Part shown: positions 29,916 to 38,670 of the stretch, one piece after another | Layout of the letters: the number at the start of each line of letters is the position of its first letter | Position numbering within the stretch: position 1 is the stretch's first letter | Assembly: GCA_021299735.1 (NCBI GenBank) | Contig: JAJTEM010000006.1 | Location: 105,669 to 169,668, forward strand | From: Burkholderiales bacterium | GTDB taxonomy: Bacteria > Pseudomonadota > Gammaproteobacteria > Burkholderiales > Burkholderiaceae_B | Length of the DNA: 64,000 bases | Direction of reading: 5' to 3' | Notes under the pieces: generated by a model | What the model saw: the letters and a program-made list of their open reading frames with translations, nothing else | Database searches by the model: none | What the model was told of the DNA's origin: nothing | Program-made: the position numbers and the translations under genes

Positions 29916-30631
29916 TGGTCGGCATCCTCATCAGCTTCAGTCTGAACCAGTTGCGCTGGTGTCTCTCCGGCCGCCATGCGCTGATACAGGTGCGTCAGCG
30001 CTTGTATTTCCTCTGCCGAGAAGAGGAGCTTCAGCGTCGGCGAAATCTCGAAGCGATCCTCGCTCGAGCGAATTTTCTGCAGGATGCTGTGCTTCTTGAT
30101 CTTCTCGATGGAGGCGTGGACCCGTTTCACGAACCCCGCACGGTCGGTGTTGGCGGCGCGCTCATACAGGGAGAGGAACTCCGTGATCTCGTCTGTCGAC
30201 ACCACTGCACGGTCGCCTTGCGAGTCCGCCTGGGTCAATCGCTGGCGAAGGTGGAGCAACAGAATGGAGTCAATGAACGTCAGCTGGGCGCGACGCAGCA
30301 GGAGGGGCACTTCGAGGTCGCCGGTATCTGCCTGGCGCGTGAAGGCGACTTGCACATCTCGGTCGATAACCAGTTCGAGAAACAGCTCGGCAAGGCGCCG
30401 ACGTATCACCGCTTCGTCTCGTACCAAGATCGGCCAGAGTTTTGGATGCCGACGTCCATCGAGCGACGGCCCTGCCAGCAGTTGCACCAAGGCGCGCCGG
30501 GTATCCAATGCCAACTCGCCGCTGTCGCCCAGGAACAGGGTGTTGGCAGGCGCCTGAGCAGCATCGGGTGCTTGTGCTTCGGCTGGCATTGCCGATTCGT
30601 CGCTGATGGACCCATTTTCAGACCAGTTCAT
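29912..30631 (-). CDS. jetB: Wadjet JetB (DUF4194, MukE-like)
   Basis: Small protein between the DUF3375-like and SMC-like genes; 4-nt overlap with jetC; SIEKIKKHSILQKIRSSEDRFEISPTLKLLFSAEEIQALTHLYQ. Confidence 0.85.
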   Translation of the reverse strand: MNWSENGSISDESAMPAEAQAPDAAQAPANTLFLGDSGELALDTRRALVQLLAGPSLDGRRHPKLWPILVRDEAVIRRRLAELFLELVIDRDVQVAFTRQADTGDLEVPLLLRRAQLTFIDSILLLHLRQRLTQADSQGDRAVVSTDEITEFLSLYERAANTDRAGFVKRVHASIEKIKKHSILQKIRSSEDRFEISPTLKLLFSAEEIQALTHLYQRMAAGETPAQLVQTEADEDADQ

Positions 30632-32102
30632 TGGCCCGCTCCCTCAAAAAGAAGATCTTTGGAATTCGGGCGCTACGACGCTCGTCGTCGCCTCCAACCC
30701 ACCCTACGGTTTCACTGTGGTCGGCTTTGAACCCATGCCGACTGCCCAACTCAAGCAGGCCGACGACGCTGCCCAGCCCCTGTGCAGCGGGGAACTGCTC
30801 CAGCACGTCGGAAATCGATGCCTGGGAGCGTTGCTCCAAAACTGCCAGCACGTTGGCCTTCAGTGTTCGGAAGTCGATCTCGGACTGTGCGACCAATTCG
30901 CTCACAGACTCCAGGTCGATGGGCGGCGCATCCCCTTCAGCCATCTGCCCAGGCAATGCTTGCAGGGATGGGTCGTGCAGAACCCATTGAGACAAGGAGC
31001 GCAACCGACTGCTCGTGAGCTCAAGCGTGTACTGGAGGGTTTCAGTGGCCCTGACTTCATCCTTCAGGGACAGTGCTGCGCGCTGGGCGTCTTTCAGCAG
31101 GTGATTGAGTCGGCGTTGCTCGAGGTACTCACGACTCTGGACGAAGTGCTTCAGGCTGCGCGCGAAGGTCTGGAGCACCTCGTGAACCATGCCCCCCTGC
31201 TCGAGAAGAGTTCGCGTCAGCCGCAGAAGGAATCGTCGCTCCTTGGCTTCGAGCTGCCCCACGAACTCCCGCGACATCACGCTATCCAGCGCTTGATCAA
31301 GCGTTGCGGCCTGTTCTGGGTCCGTAAGCAATCGCCAGAAAGCGGAGAAAGTCCTTCCGGCGTCACTCTCTGAAATCAGGTCGATTCCGGCGAACAGCGA
31401 ATCCAGCACATCTCCACGATTGCCATCGTTGTCCATGATGCGTTCACGCAGATCGCGATTGAGCTGGTCGAACTGATCCCGGACACGGCGGAAATCACCT
31501 GCCAGATCATCGGCCAGCGTGATGATCTCCCGCGTGCGCTCGAGCGCCGTTGTATGGGGCAGCACGCGCATCTGCCCCTTCTGGATGGCGTCAATCTCCT
31601 TGTCGATGCGCGCTTGCTCGGCCATGAGCCGGTCGATGCGGCGGAACTTGTCGGTGTCTGTGTCCTCGGCAAGTCGGGCCAAGGCCTCGATGACGAGCGT
31701 CAGGCGGCTTTCGGTCGCGGCGGAGTGCGGCTGCGCCAGGCCAGAGACAAACCGAATGGCATCGACGGCCGCCGTGGAGAGTTCATATTCCTCTTCGGAA
31801 GCGCCAGCCGGGAAGCGTCGCTCGAGGAACCCATCGGCGAGCCAGCCGGCGACATACGCCTGTGCCGTTTGGGGAAAGTCTTCGCCTTGGGCGCGGAGCT
31901 CTTCGAGATCCCTTGCGATGCGTTCGTGAAAAATGGAGGCAGGGAGGCTTCGCTCGCCCTCATACAGATGGGATTGAAGCAGGCCAATGACGGTAGGCCC
32001 GGTAGTCGAGGCAAGCAGACGCCACAGCGGCTGCGCCCGCATGCGCCGGTAGGTCGCGATGGCTTTGTCTGCTTTCACTCCCATGCTCCAAAGTGCGGGC
32101 AT
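30618..32102 (-). CDS. jetA: Wadjet JetA (DUF3375, MukF-like)
   Basis: DUF3375-like sequence (GRTFSAFWRLLTDPEQAATLDQALDSVMSREFVGQLEAKERRFLLRLTRTLLEQGG); first gene of the minus-strand set. Confidence 0.85.
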   Translation of the reverse strand: MPALWSMGVKADKAIATYRRMRAQPLWRLLASTTGPTVIGLLQSHLYEGERSLPASIFHERIARDLEELRAQGEDFPQTAQAYVAGWLADGFLERRFPAGASEEEYELSTAAVDAIRFVSGLAQPHSAATESRLTLVIEALARLAEDTDTDKFRRIDRLMAEQARIDKEIDAIQKGQMRVLPHTTALERTREIITLADDLAGDFRRVRDQFDQLNRDLRERIMDNDGNRGDVLDSLFAGIDLISESDAGRTFSAFWRLLTDPEQAATLDQALDSVMSREFVGQLEAKERRFLLRLTRTLLEQGGMVHEVLQTFARSLKHFVQSREYLEQRRLNHLLKDAQRAALSLKDEVRATETLQYTLELTSSRLRSLSQWVLHDPSLQALPGQMAEGDAPPIDLESVSELVAQSEIDFRTLKANVLAVLEQRSQASISDVLEQFPAAQGLGSVVGLLELGSRHGFKADHSETVGWVGGDDERRSARIPKIFFLRERANELV

Positions 32103-32110
32103 CGCCCGTC

Positions 32111-32165
32111 ATGTGGTAATCACAATGCAACGCATACAAGACTCAAAAACACTGCATTGCCACAT
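32111..32165. promoter_or_regulatory. Imperfect inverted repeat in the divergent jetA/WYL control region
   Basis: ATGTGGTAAT (32111-32120) versus ATTGCCACAT (32156-32165), 9/10 match; inner CAATGC (32123-32128) / GCATTG (32154-32159). Confidence 0.5.
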
Positions 32166-32235
32166 TCTAGAGCAGCTTATATACTTCACGCAATAACCCG
32201 CACAAGTATTCGTTAACCCGATAGAGCACTCAGGA

Positions 32236-33150
32236 ATGCCCAAAGACCAACTTGCAGAACTGACCCAGCCTCAGCGCGACCGGCTCGCGTTTATTGAGCT
32301 GCGTGTGCGCTTCGTGGGGGAGATTCGTCGGCAGGACCTGGTTGCGCGGTTTGGCATCCAGTCCGCAGCGGCAACTCGGGATTTGGCGCTCTATAAGGAG
32401 TTGTCTCCAGGCAACATCGACTATGACCCAAAAGGCAAGGCCTACGTCCTGGGATCGGACTTCCGCCCCATCTTCGACTTTCCTCCGGAGCGGGTGCTGT
32501 CTTGGTTGACGCAGGGCTTTGGTGACGGCGAGCCGATGCGGCTCAAGGCGTGGGTGGCCAGCGAAAGCCCCTCACGGCTTACGCACCCGGATCTGGAGGT
32601 GCTGGCAAGCGTGACCCGGGCGATCCATCTGGAGTGTCCGCTTGGCGTTGAGTACTACTCCATATCTAGCGGCTGTAATGAGCGGGAAGTCGTCCCCTTT
32701 GCGCTGATCGACAACGGCCTGCGCTGGCATGTCCGCGCCTTCGACCGGAAGTCCCAGGAGTTCCGGGATTTCGTCATCACCCGAATCAAGAACCCTGTCG
32801 TGCTCAAAGGGCAGCCGGTCGCAGCCCATGAGATGAGCGATCAAGACATTCAGTGGACGCGGATCGTCGAACTGGAGTTGGTGCCCCACCCGGATCAGCC
32901 CCGGCCGGAGATCACCGAAATGGATTACGGCATGCGCGACGGCGTGCTGCGTATGAAGCTGCGCGCTGCCACGGCTGGATACATCCTGCGCAAATGGAGT
33001 GTCGACTGTTCGCCCGATCATTGCCTGCGCGGACCGGAGTACCGGTTATGGCTCAAAGACCACTTGGCAATTTATGGAGTCAAGAATGCGATTTTGGCAC
33101 CGGGCTATAAATCGCAAGAACAAAAATTAGTAAAAGCGGAGGCTGACTGA
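32236..33150 (+). CDS. WYL-domain transcriptional regulator (CapW/BrxR-like)
   Basis: N-terminal winged-helix-like QRDRLAFIELRVRFVGEIRRQDLVARFGIQSAAATRDLALYKEL; WYL-like VEYYSISSGCNEREVVPFALIDNGLRWHVRAFDRKSQEFRDFVITRI. Confidence 0.85.
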   Translation: MPKDQLAELTQPQRDRLAFIELRVRFVGEIRRQDLVARFGIQSAAATRDLALYKELSPGNIDYDPKGKAYVLGSDFRPIFDFPPERVLSWLTQGFGDGEPMRLKAWVASESPSRLTHPDLEVLASVTRAIHLECPLGVEYYSISSGCNEREVVPFALIDNGLRWHVRAFDRKSQEFRDFVITRIKNPVVLKGQPVAAHEMSDQDIQWTRIVELELVPHPDQPRPEITEMDYGMRDGVLRMKLRAATAGYILRKWSVDCSPDHCLRGPEYRLWLKDHLAIYGVKNAILAPGYKSQEQKLVKAEAD

Positions 33151-33190
33151 TGGGCGACGCAATCCGTTCGTTTCGGTCAAGGGAAAAACA

Positions 33191-36100
33191 ATGACAACCG
33201 TGAACTTGGACTCTTCCGCGCTGACTTCTGCGCTTGAACAGTTACGCTTCAAGCTATTAGATCTCACCGGTCGAAATCGCCTGATTAACTTCAAGCACAC
33301 TGCTGGCAAGTCACTTCAGTTCATTGAGGGTCATCCCGCAGCGATCTATCAGCGATTGGTCGAAGCAAACAACAAAGCCAGCATCAGCATTCTCGGACTG
33401 CCAGAACCATCCAGAGGGGATTGGGTGGAGCGCAACGGTCGCTTACAAAGACCAGAGCCTAGGGAATGGGCCAAGTCCCAAGGTATCTCAACGAGCTACG
33501 ACATCCCTGGTGTCGGTGAGAGCTCGGATGAATCGAATGTCCGATCACTTATGTACCCTGACGAACTCGCAAAGCACTGCCGCAAGATCGAGCGTGAGGC
33601 CACGCTCGCTATTGAGGAAACGGGCGCGAACATGCTGTTCTTGGTGCTTGGATTCTTAGAGTTCCCAGACCAGCGTGACAGCGATAAGACGTTCACTGCG
33701 CCCTTGATTAGTGTCCCAGTGTCGCTGCAGAAAAAGGAGATCGCGGGCATCCAGCAGTTCTCGCTCCAGTACACAGGCGACGACATTTCGGAAAACCTGT
33801 CTCTACGGGAGAAGCTGCGCAACGACTTCGGCTTGGTTTTGCCCGAGCTTGCCGAGGAGCAGATTGACGTCAACTGGTACTTTGCTGAGGTTCAGGCGAT
33901 CATCAAAAAGCAGCCTGGGTTCGCCCTCAAGCACCGCGTCTCCCTGTGCTTGCTCAGCTTCAGCAACATGCTGCTGGTTCGCGACCTGGACCCCACCAAA
34001 TGGCCTGAGAACGGCGACGAGAACTCACTGATCGACCACCCCATTGTCAGAGAGGTGTTCGAAGGACGAGCAGATGACGGCGGAGCTGGACTGAGCCTAG
34101 CCGAAGAACACCTGGTGGAAGAAGGCCCTGGTGCCAGCATCCCACTGGTCTACGACGCCGACAGCTCTCAGCACAGTGCCCTCATCGATGTCTTGTCACT
34201 CAAGAAGAACCTGGTGATCGAAGGCCCACCGGGAACAGGTAAGTCTCAGACCATCACGAACTTGATCGCTGCTTGCCTGGCTGACGGCAAGAAGGTGCTC
34301 TTCGTTGCCGAGAAGTTGGCGGCTCTTGAAGTCGTAAAAAACCGTTTGTCATTGGCTGGCCTCGATCCGTTTGTTCTTGAGCTGCACAGCAACAAGACCA
34401 ACAAGAAGCGAGTCTTAGAGGAAATTTCTAAGCGCACCACCTTCAGGCCCAACCACCCCAATGACCTTCCTCGTCTGCAGCAGCAACTGGAAGCTCACCG
34501 CCAGGATCTCAAAGCCTACACAGACCTGATCAACTCCATCGCGCATAACGCGTTTGGTTTGACGCTTCATCAGATCATGTGGAGAGCCGAGAAGCACCGC
34601 CAAGGTTTGAGCAACGAAGAGAGCATGCTCAGCCAGATCAGTATCGGCGATGCAACTCAAATTTCCGAATTCGAGTTCGGTCGGCGCATGGACTGCCTGG
34701 GATACCTTGGTTCCCAATACAAGTCGGTCGGAGGCTTTGACGCAAGCTGCACCTTCTGGGGCTTCTACCCTGAGCGCCTGATCCCTGGCGATGAAGTCAA
34801 GCTGACCCAGCTTTTTGAAACAGCTGATGAGTGGGGCCGGGGCTTGGTAGAGGCCTCGAAGCACTTCTCGCAAGTGCTCGGAGGCCGTGTCCACAACCTC
34901 TCTCTGGCGTTCAGCGGTGAGCAACTTGCCATACTGAAGAACCTGCTTGAGACTGCCAATCAGCAATTGCCGCTGCACCTCATCCCAGGATTTTTTGAGG
35001 ACGACGAGACGGGAGCCAAAGCCGCTCAAGCACTCGACGCCTTCGCCAAACAAGTCGAAGAGTTCCACAGCCTTGAAGGGGCTGTCAACACAGCGCTGAA
35101 GCTCGAATCCAGCGTCACGAAGTCCGGCACAGACGGCCTAAAGGGCTTGCAACGAATCGCGGGGAGCTTGGGTGCAGAGCTGGGCACGCTTAACGAGCTT
35201 CGCATCCTGCATCAACAACTGGTTGAGACGGCAGGCAAGCTTTCGACGGCAAACACCAACTTGGTGATATTCCTGGGCGAGAAGAAGATCCCTTACAACG
35301 GATCGACGCAGAAGCTGGAGCAGTTGCTCAGTTTTACCAATCTCGTGCTGGATGCCCCAGAGGAGCACTTCCACCTCCAGACCCCTGGACTGACTCGCGA
35401 TGGCGCGGTCCAGGCTCTTGAACAGTTGCTTGCCCTCCAAGGAGAGTGGACCGGTCTTGAAAAAGAACTCGGGGACTCACTCTATGTGGATACCTTGCCC
35501 CATGAAGGAGATATCAAGCAAGCCATCCTGACCCTGCGAGAAGGCGACGCGTGGTACCGCATCTTCCAAGGTCGATGGCGCAAGGCGGTAGGACTGCACA
35601 AGGCACTCCAACGCACCAAGCGCAAAATGCCTGGCCAAAAGCGGCTGGAGCAGCTCGAACAAATCGTCAAACTGACCGGTCTCAAAGAACAGTGGAAGTC
35701 CTCTCCGACCTGGACGCAGTTCCTCGGTTTTCCCGCGCCTGCTACCCCATCCCCATTGGATGGATACCTTGCGCTCGCGAAGTGGAATCGGGGCATCAAA
35801 GTCGCCTCAGAAGATATCCAAGCCGTTCTGATCGACCCAGTCAGCTTCACCGCCGACCAAGCCCGAGCCCTGCGGCGCGAATTCTCGACGGTCAAGATGG
35901 AGATCACGACCGCAATCGCAGCAGTCAAAGACATCAATGCAAAGCTTAAACGCCTCTCTGAATTCGGTGGCAGCAATCTTCTCGATAAGGTGTTGGAGAA
36001 GACCAGTGAATTCACAGAAGCCCTCAAAGACCAATTCGAATGGCTTGAGTTGGAGGTTCTCAGCCAGGCGACATTCAGCCAAGTGATCGCCGGATGCGAT

Positions 36101-38635
36101 GCAGCCTTGGAGCGTTCGTCGCTGAAGTCACAGATTCAGGCCAATGCCCGCATCAAGTCGCTCCTCGGCGATCTCTATGCGGGCGTGGATACGGACTGCG
36201 CGACCGCTATCGAGGCGCTGTCCTTCGGTCAAAGCATCGACAGTCTCAATTTGTCTCCACAGGTAAAGTACAAGCTGCGCACCGGGCATCCGATTGAAGC
36301 CTGCCGCACCGTGGCTGCCGCACTGGAACCAGTCCACACGGGACTGCAGCAGATTGAGAGCCTGAGCAATGTTCTGTCTCAGTTCGGGAAGTTCGAACTG
36401 GAAACCTGGACGGGCGCACCTGCAGACGAGGACTTGGAGCTGTTTGTCAGCGCCCTGCATGGCGCAGTTCAAAAGGCAGTCGAGGATCAGGACCTTCTGA
36501 TTCCTTGGTCGCTGTATCTGACCCGCCGCAAGGAGGCCAACGAGCTGGCCTTGTCTGAGTTCGTTGAGCTTCTTGAGAGAAAGCGCATCAAACCTGATGA
36601 GCTGTCAGACGCCTACGCCTATTGCACCTACAGCACGATCACTCGGGAAGCCTTCCGCAACATCCCCCAGCTTGGGCGCTTTACTGGCCTCAAGCACAAC
36701 CAGATCCGCGACGAGTTCAAACGACTGGACAAGGAGATCATTGCTCTGCGTGGCAAGGCAATCGCCTACGAATGCACTCGCAAGGCCTCTCCGCCTCCTG
36801 GCAGGAACGGTGCCCGCGTCGATGATCGGACCGAGATGGTTCTCCTGAACTACCTCATGCCTCAGCAACGCCCACGCATGCCTGTTCGGAAAATTCTTAC
36901 CCGAGCCGGTGGGTCGATTCAGGCGCTCAAGCCCTGCTTCATGATGGGACCTCAAGCCGTGGCGCAGTATCTGGCTCCAGGGGTCATCAAGTTTGACCTC
37001 GTCATCATGGACGAAGCATCCCAATTGAAGCCCGAAGAGGCTATCGGCTCGGTCGCCCGTGGTGGTCAATTGGTGGTGGTTGGTGATCCGAAGCAGCTGC
37101 CCCCGACGTCGTTCTTCTCCCGGATGACCCAGGACGGTGATGGTGGTGACGATCACTTCACCACCACGGATGCCGAGAGCATTCTGGATGTCTGCTCATC
37201 GCATTTCAGGCCGACTCGCTCCCTGCGCTGGCATTACCGCTCACAGCATCATTCGTTGATCGCTTTTTCAAACCATAGCTTCTACCGCGGCAATTTGGTG
37301 ATCTTCCCTTCACCGTATGGTCAGGGCGGCAAGCTCGGTGTGCGTGCCGTCTACTTGGCCGACGCCATCTATGAAAACCAAACTAATCTGCGCGAAGCTA
37401 AGCGGGTCGTAGATGCGGTCGCTGAGCACATAGCAACACGCCCCAATGAGTCACTTGGCGTCGTCACGCTGAACATTAAGCAGCGTGACTTGATCGCAGA
37501 ACTGCTGGAAGAGCGACTGAGATCGGTTCGCGGGGCTGACTCCTACCGAGACCATTGGGCGTCCGAGGGTCAGCCCTTGTTCATCAAGAACCTGGAAAAC
37601 GTACAAGGTGATGAACGCGACGCCATCATCATCTCAACGACTTTTGGCAAGCCACCAGGGGCCAGTGCTGTTCGTCAGAACTTTGGCCCCATCAGTCGCC
37701 AAGGCGGCTGGCGTCGACTGAACGTGCTGTTCACCCGCGCCAAGAAGTCAATCGCCCTGTACACATCTCTTCGTCCCGAAGACATCGTGATGGATGGCAC
37801 TACTCCCGACGGCACCAAGGCGCTGCGCAATTACCTCGAGTATGCCCGCACAGGCTCGTTGCCGACCATCGAGGAAACAGACCGCGAACCAGACAGTGAT
37901 TTCGAGATCTCCGTTATGGACATGCTCAAGATGCGTGGCTATGAAGTCACCCCTCAGCTCGGTGTGGCGGGATACCGCATTGACATCGCCGTCAAACATC
38001 CAGACGCGCCAGGATCGTATCTGGCAGCAATCGAATGCGACGGAGCAACCTACCACTCTGCTTTGTCAGTTCGGGATCGTGACCGCATCCGTCAAGAGAT
38101 CCTTGAGGCTCTTGGCTGGCGTGGTCGCATTTGGCGCATCTGGTCAACGGACTGGTTCCGCACTCCACGACAAGAAACCGAGAAGCTCATCAACTTCCTT
38201 GAGTATTTGCGCGAGAGCTGGAAGCCAGAGCACACATCAGGAGACGCCTGGATCGAAGAAGGACAAGGTGCTGGACAACTCACTGCCCGGGTGACTCAGC
38301 AGATTGAATCGGTTGCGAACACTGTTCAAGCTGAGAGGGAGCGAGAAGCGGTTAGCTCTGTACTGATCGGCACAGAAGATGACCTCGAAATCGAGGTAGG
38401 TGACGTAGTTCGATACATCGATCTTGCTCGTCCTAACGACGTAATGACTGTCCAGATCACCAGAGGTAAAGACGACTTTGCCAACGGGATTGTGAATGAA
38501 AGCCGCCCTCTGGCACAGGCAATACTCGGGGCTGTCATAGGCGACGAGGTAGTGCTTCACCTTGCTGGAAGCGCATCCAAGACGTTCCAGGTCATAGAAA
38601 TAGTTCGGCCCGAAACAATAACCAAGATGAGTTGA
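33191..38635 (+). CDS. DUF4011 / SF1 helicase / Vsr-like (MTES_1575-type) nuclease with C-terminal GreA/GreB-like domain
   Basis: N-term LRFKLLDLTGRNRLINFKHT; Walker A GPPGTGKSQTITNLI; DEASQLKPEEAIGSVARGGQLVVVGDPKQLPPTSFF; C-term YRIDIAVKHPDAPGSYLAAIECDGATYHSALSVRDRDRIRQEILEALGWRGRIWRIWSTDWF; final IEVGDVVRYIDL...PLAQAILGAVIGDEVVLHLAGSASKTFQVIEI. Confidence 0.85.
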   Translation: MTTVNLDSSALTSALEQLRFKLLDLTGRNRLINFKHTAGKSLQFIEGHPAAIYQRLVEANNKASISILGLPEPSRGDWVERNGRLQRPEPREWAKSQGISTSYDIPGVGESSDESNVRSLMYPDELAKHCRKIEREATLAIEETGANMLFLVLGFLEFPDQRDSDKTFTAPLISVPVSLQKKEIAGIQQFSLQYTGDDISENLSLREKLRNDFGLVLPELAEEQIDVNWYFAEVQAIIKKQPGFALKHRVSLCLLSFSNMLLVRDLDPTKWPENGDENSLIDHPIVREVFEGRADDGGAGLSLAEEHLVEEGPGASIPLVYDADSSQHSALIDVLSLKKNLVIEGPPGTGKSQTITNLIAACLADGKKVLFVAEKLAALEVVKNRLSLAGLDPFVLELHSNKTNKKRVLEEISKRTTFRPNHPNDLPRLQQQLEAHRQDLKAYTDLINSIAHNAFGLTLHQIMWRAEKHRQGLSNEESMLSQISIGDATQISEFEFGRRMDCLGYLGSQYKSVGGFDASCTFWGFYPERLIPGDEVKLTQLFETADEWGRGLVEASKHFSQVLGGRVHNLSLAFSGEQLAILKNLLETANQQLPLHLIPGFFEDDETGAKAAQALDAFAKQVEEFHSLEGAVNTALKLESSVTKSGTDGLKGLQRIAGSLGAELGTLNELRILHQQLVETAGKLSTANTNLVIFLGEKKIPYNGSTQKLEQLLSFTNLVLDAPEEHFHLQTPGLTRDGAVQALEQLLALQGEWTGLEKELGDSLYVDTLPHEGDIKQAILTLREGDAWYRIFQGRWRKAVGLHKALQRTKRKMPGQKRLEQLEQIVKLTGLKEQWKSSPTWTQFLGFPAPATPSPLDGYLALAKWNRGIKVASEDIQAVLIDPVSFTADQARALRREFSTVKMEITTAIAAVKDINAKLKRLSEFGGSNLLDKVLEKTSEFTEALKDQFEWLELEVLSQATFSQVIAGCDAALERSSLKSQIQANARIKSLLGDLYAGVDTDCATAIEALSFGQSIDSLNLSPQVKYKLRTGHPIEACRTVAAALEPVHTGLQQIESLSNVLSQFGKFELETWTGAPADEDLELFVSALHGAVQKAVEDQDLLIPWSLYLTRRKEANELALSEFVELLERKRIKPDELSDAYAYCTYSTITREAFRNIPQLGRFTGLKHNQIRDEFKRLDKEIIALRGKAIAYECTRKASPPPGRNGARVDDRTEMVLLNYLMPQQRPRMPVRKILTRAGGSIQALKPCFMMGPQAVAQYLAPGVIKFDLVIMDEASQLKPEEAIGSVARGGQLVVVGDPKQLPPTSFFSRMTQDGDGGDDHFTTTDAESILDVCSSHFRPTRSLRWHYRSQHHSLIAFSNHSFYRGNLVIFPSPYGQGGKLGVRAVYLADAIYENQTNLREAKRVVDAVAEHIATRPNESLGVVTLNIKQRDLIAELLEERLRSVRGADSYRDHWASEGQPLFIKNLENVQGDERDAIIISTTFGKPPGASAVRQNFGPISRQGGWRRLNVLFTRAKKSIALYTSLRPEDIVMDGTTPDGTKALRNYLEYARTGSLPTIEETDREPDSDFEISVMDMLKMRGYEVTPQLGVAGYRIDIAVKHPDAPGSYLAAIECDGATYHSALSVRDRDRIRQEILEALGWRGRIWRIWSTDWFRTPRQETEKLINFLEYLRESWKPEHTSGDAWIEEGQGAGQLTARVTQQIESVANTVQAEREREAVSSVLIGTEDDLEIEVGDVVRYIDLARPNDVMTVQITRGKDDFANGIVNESRPLAQAILGAVIGDEVVLHLAGSASKTFQVIEIVRPETITKMS

Positions 38636-38670
38636 GCGAACCCGGCGTACGCAAAAGGGAAAAAAACACA

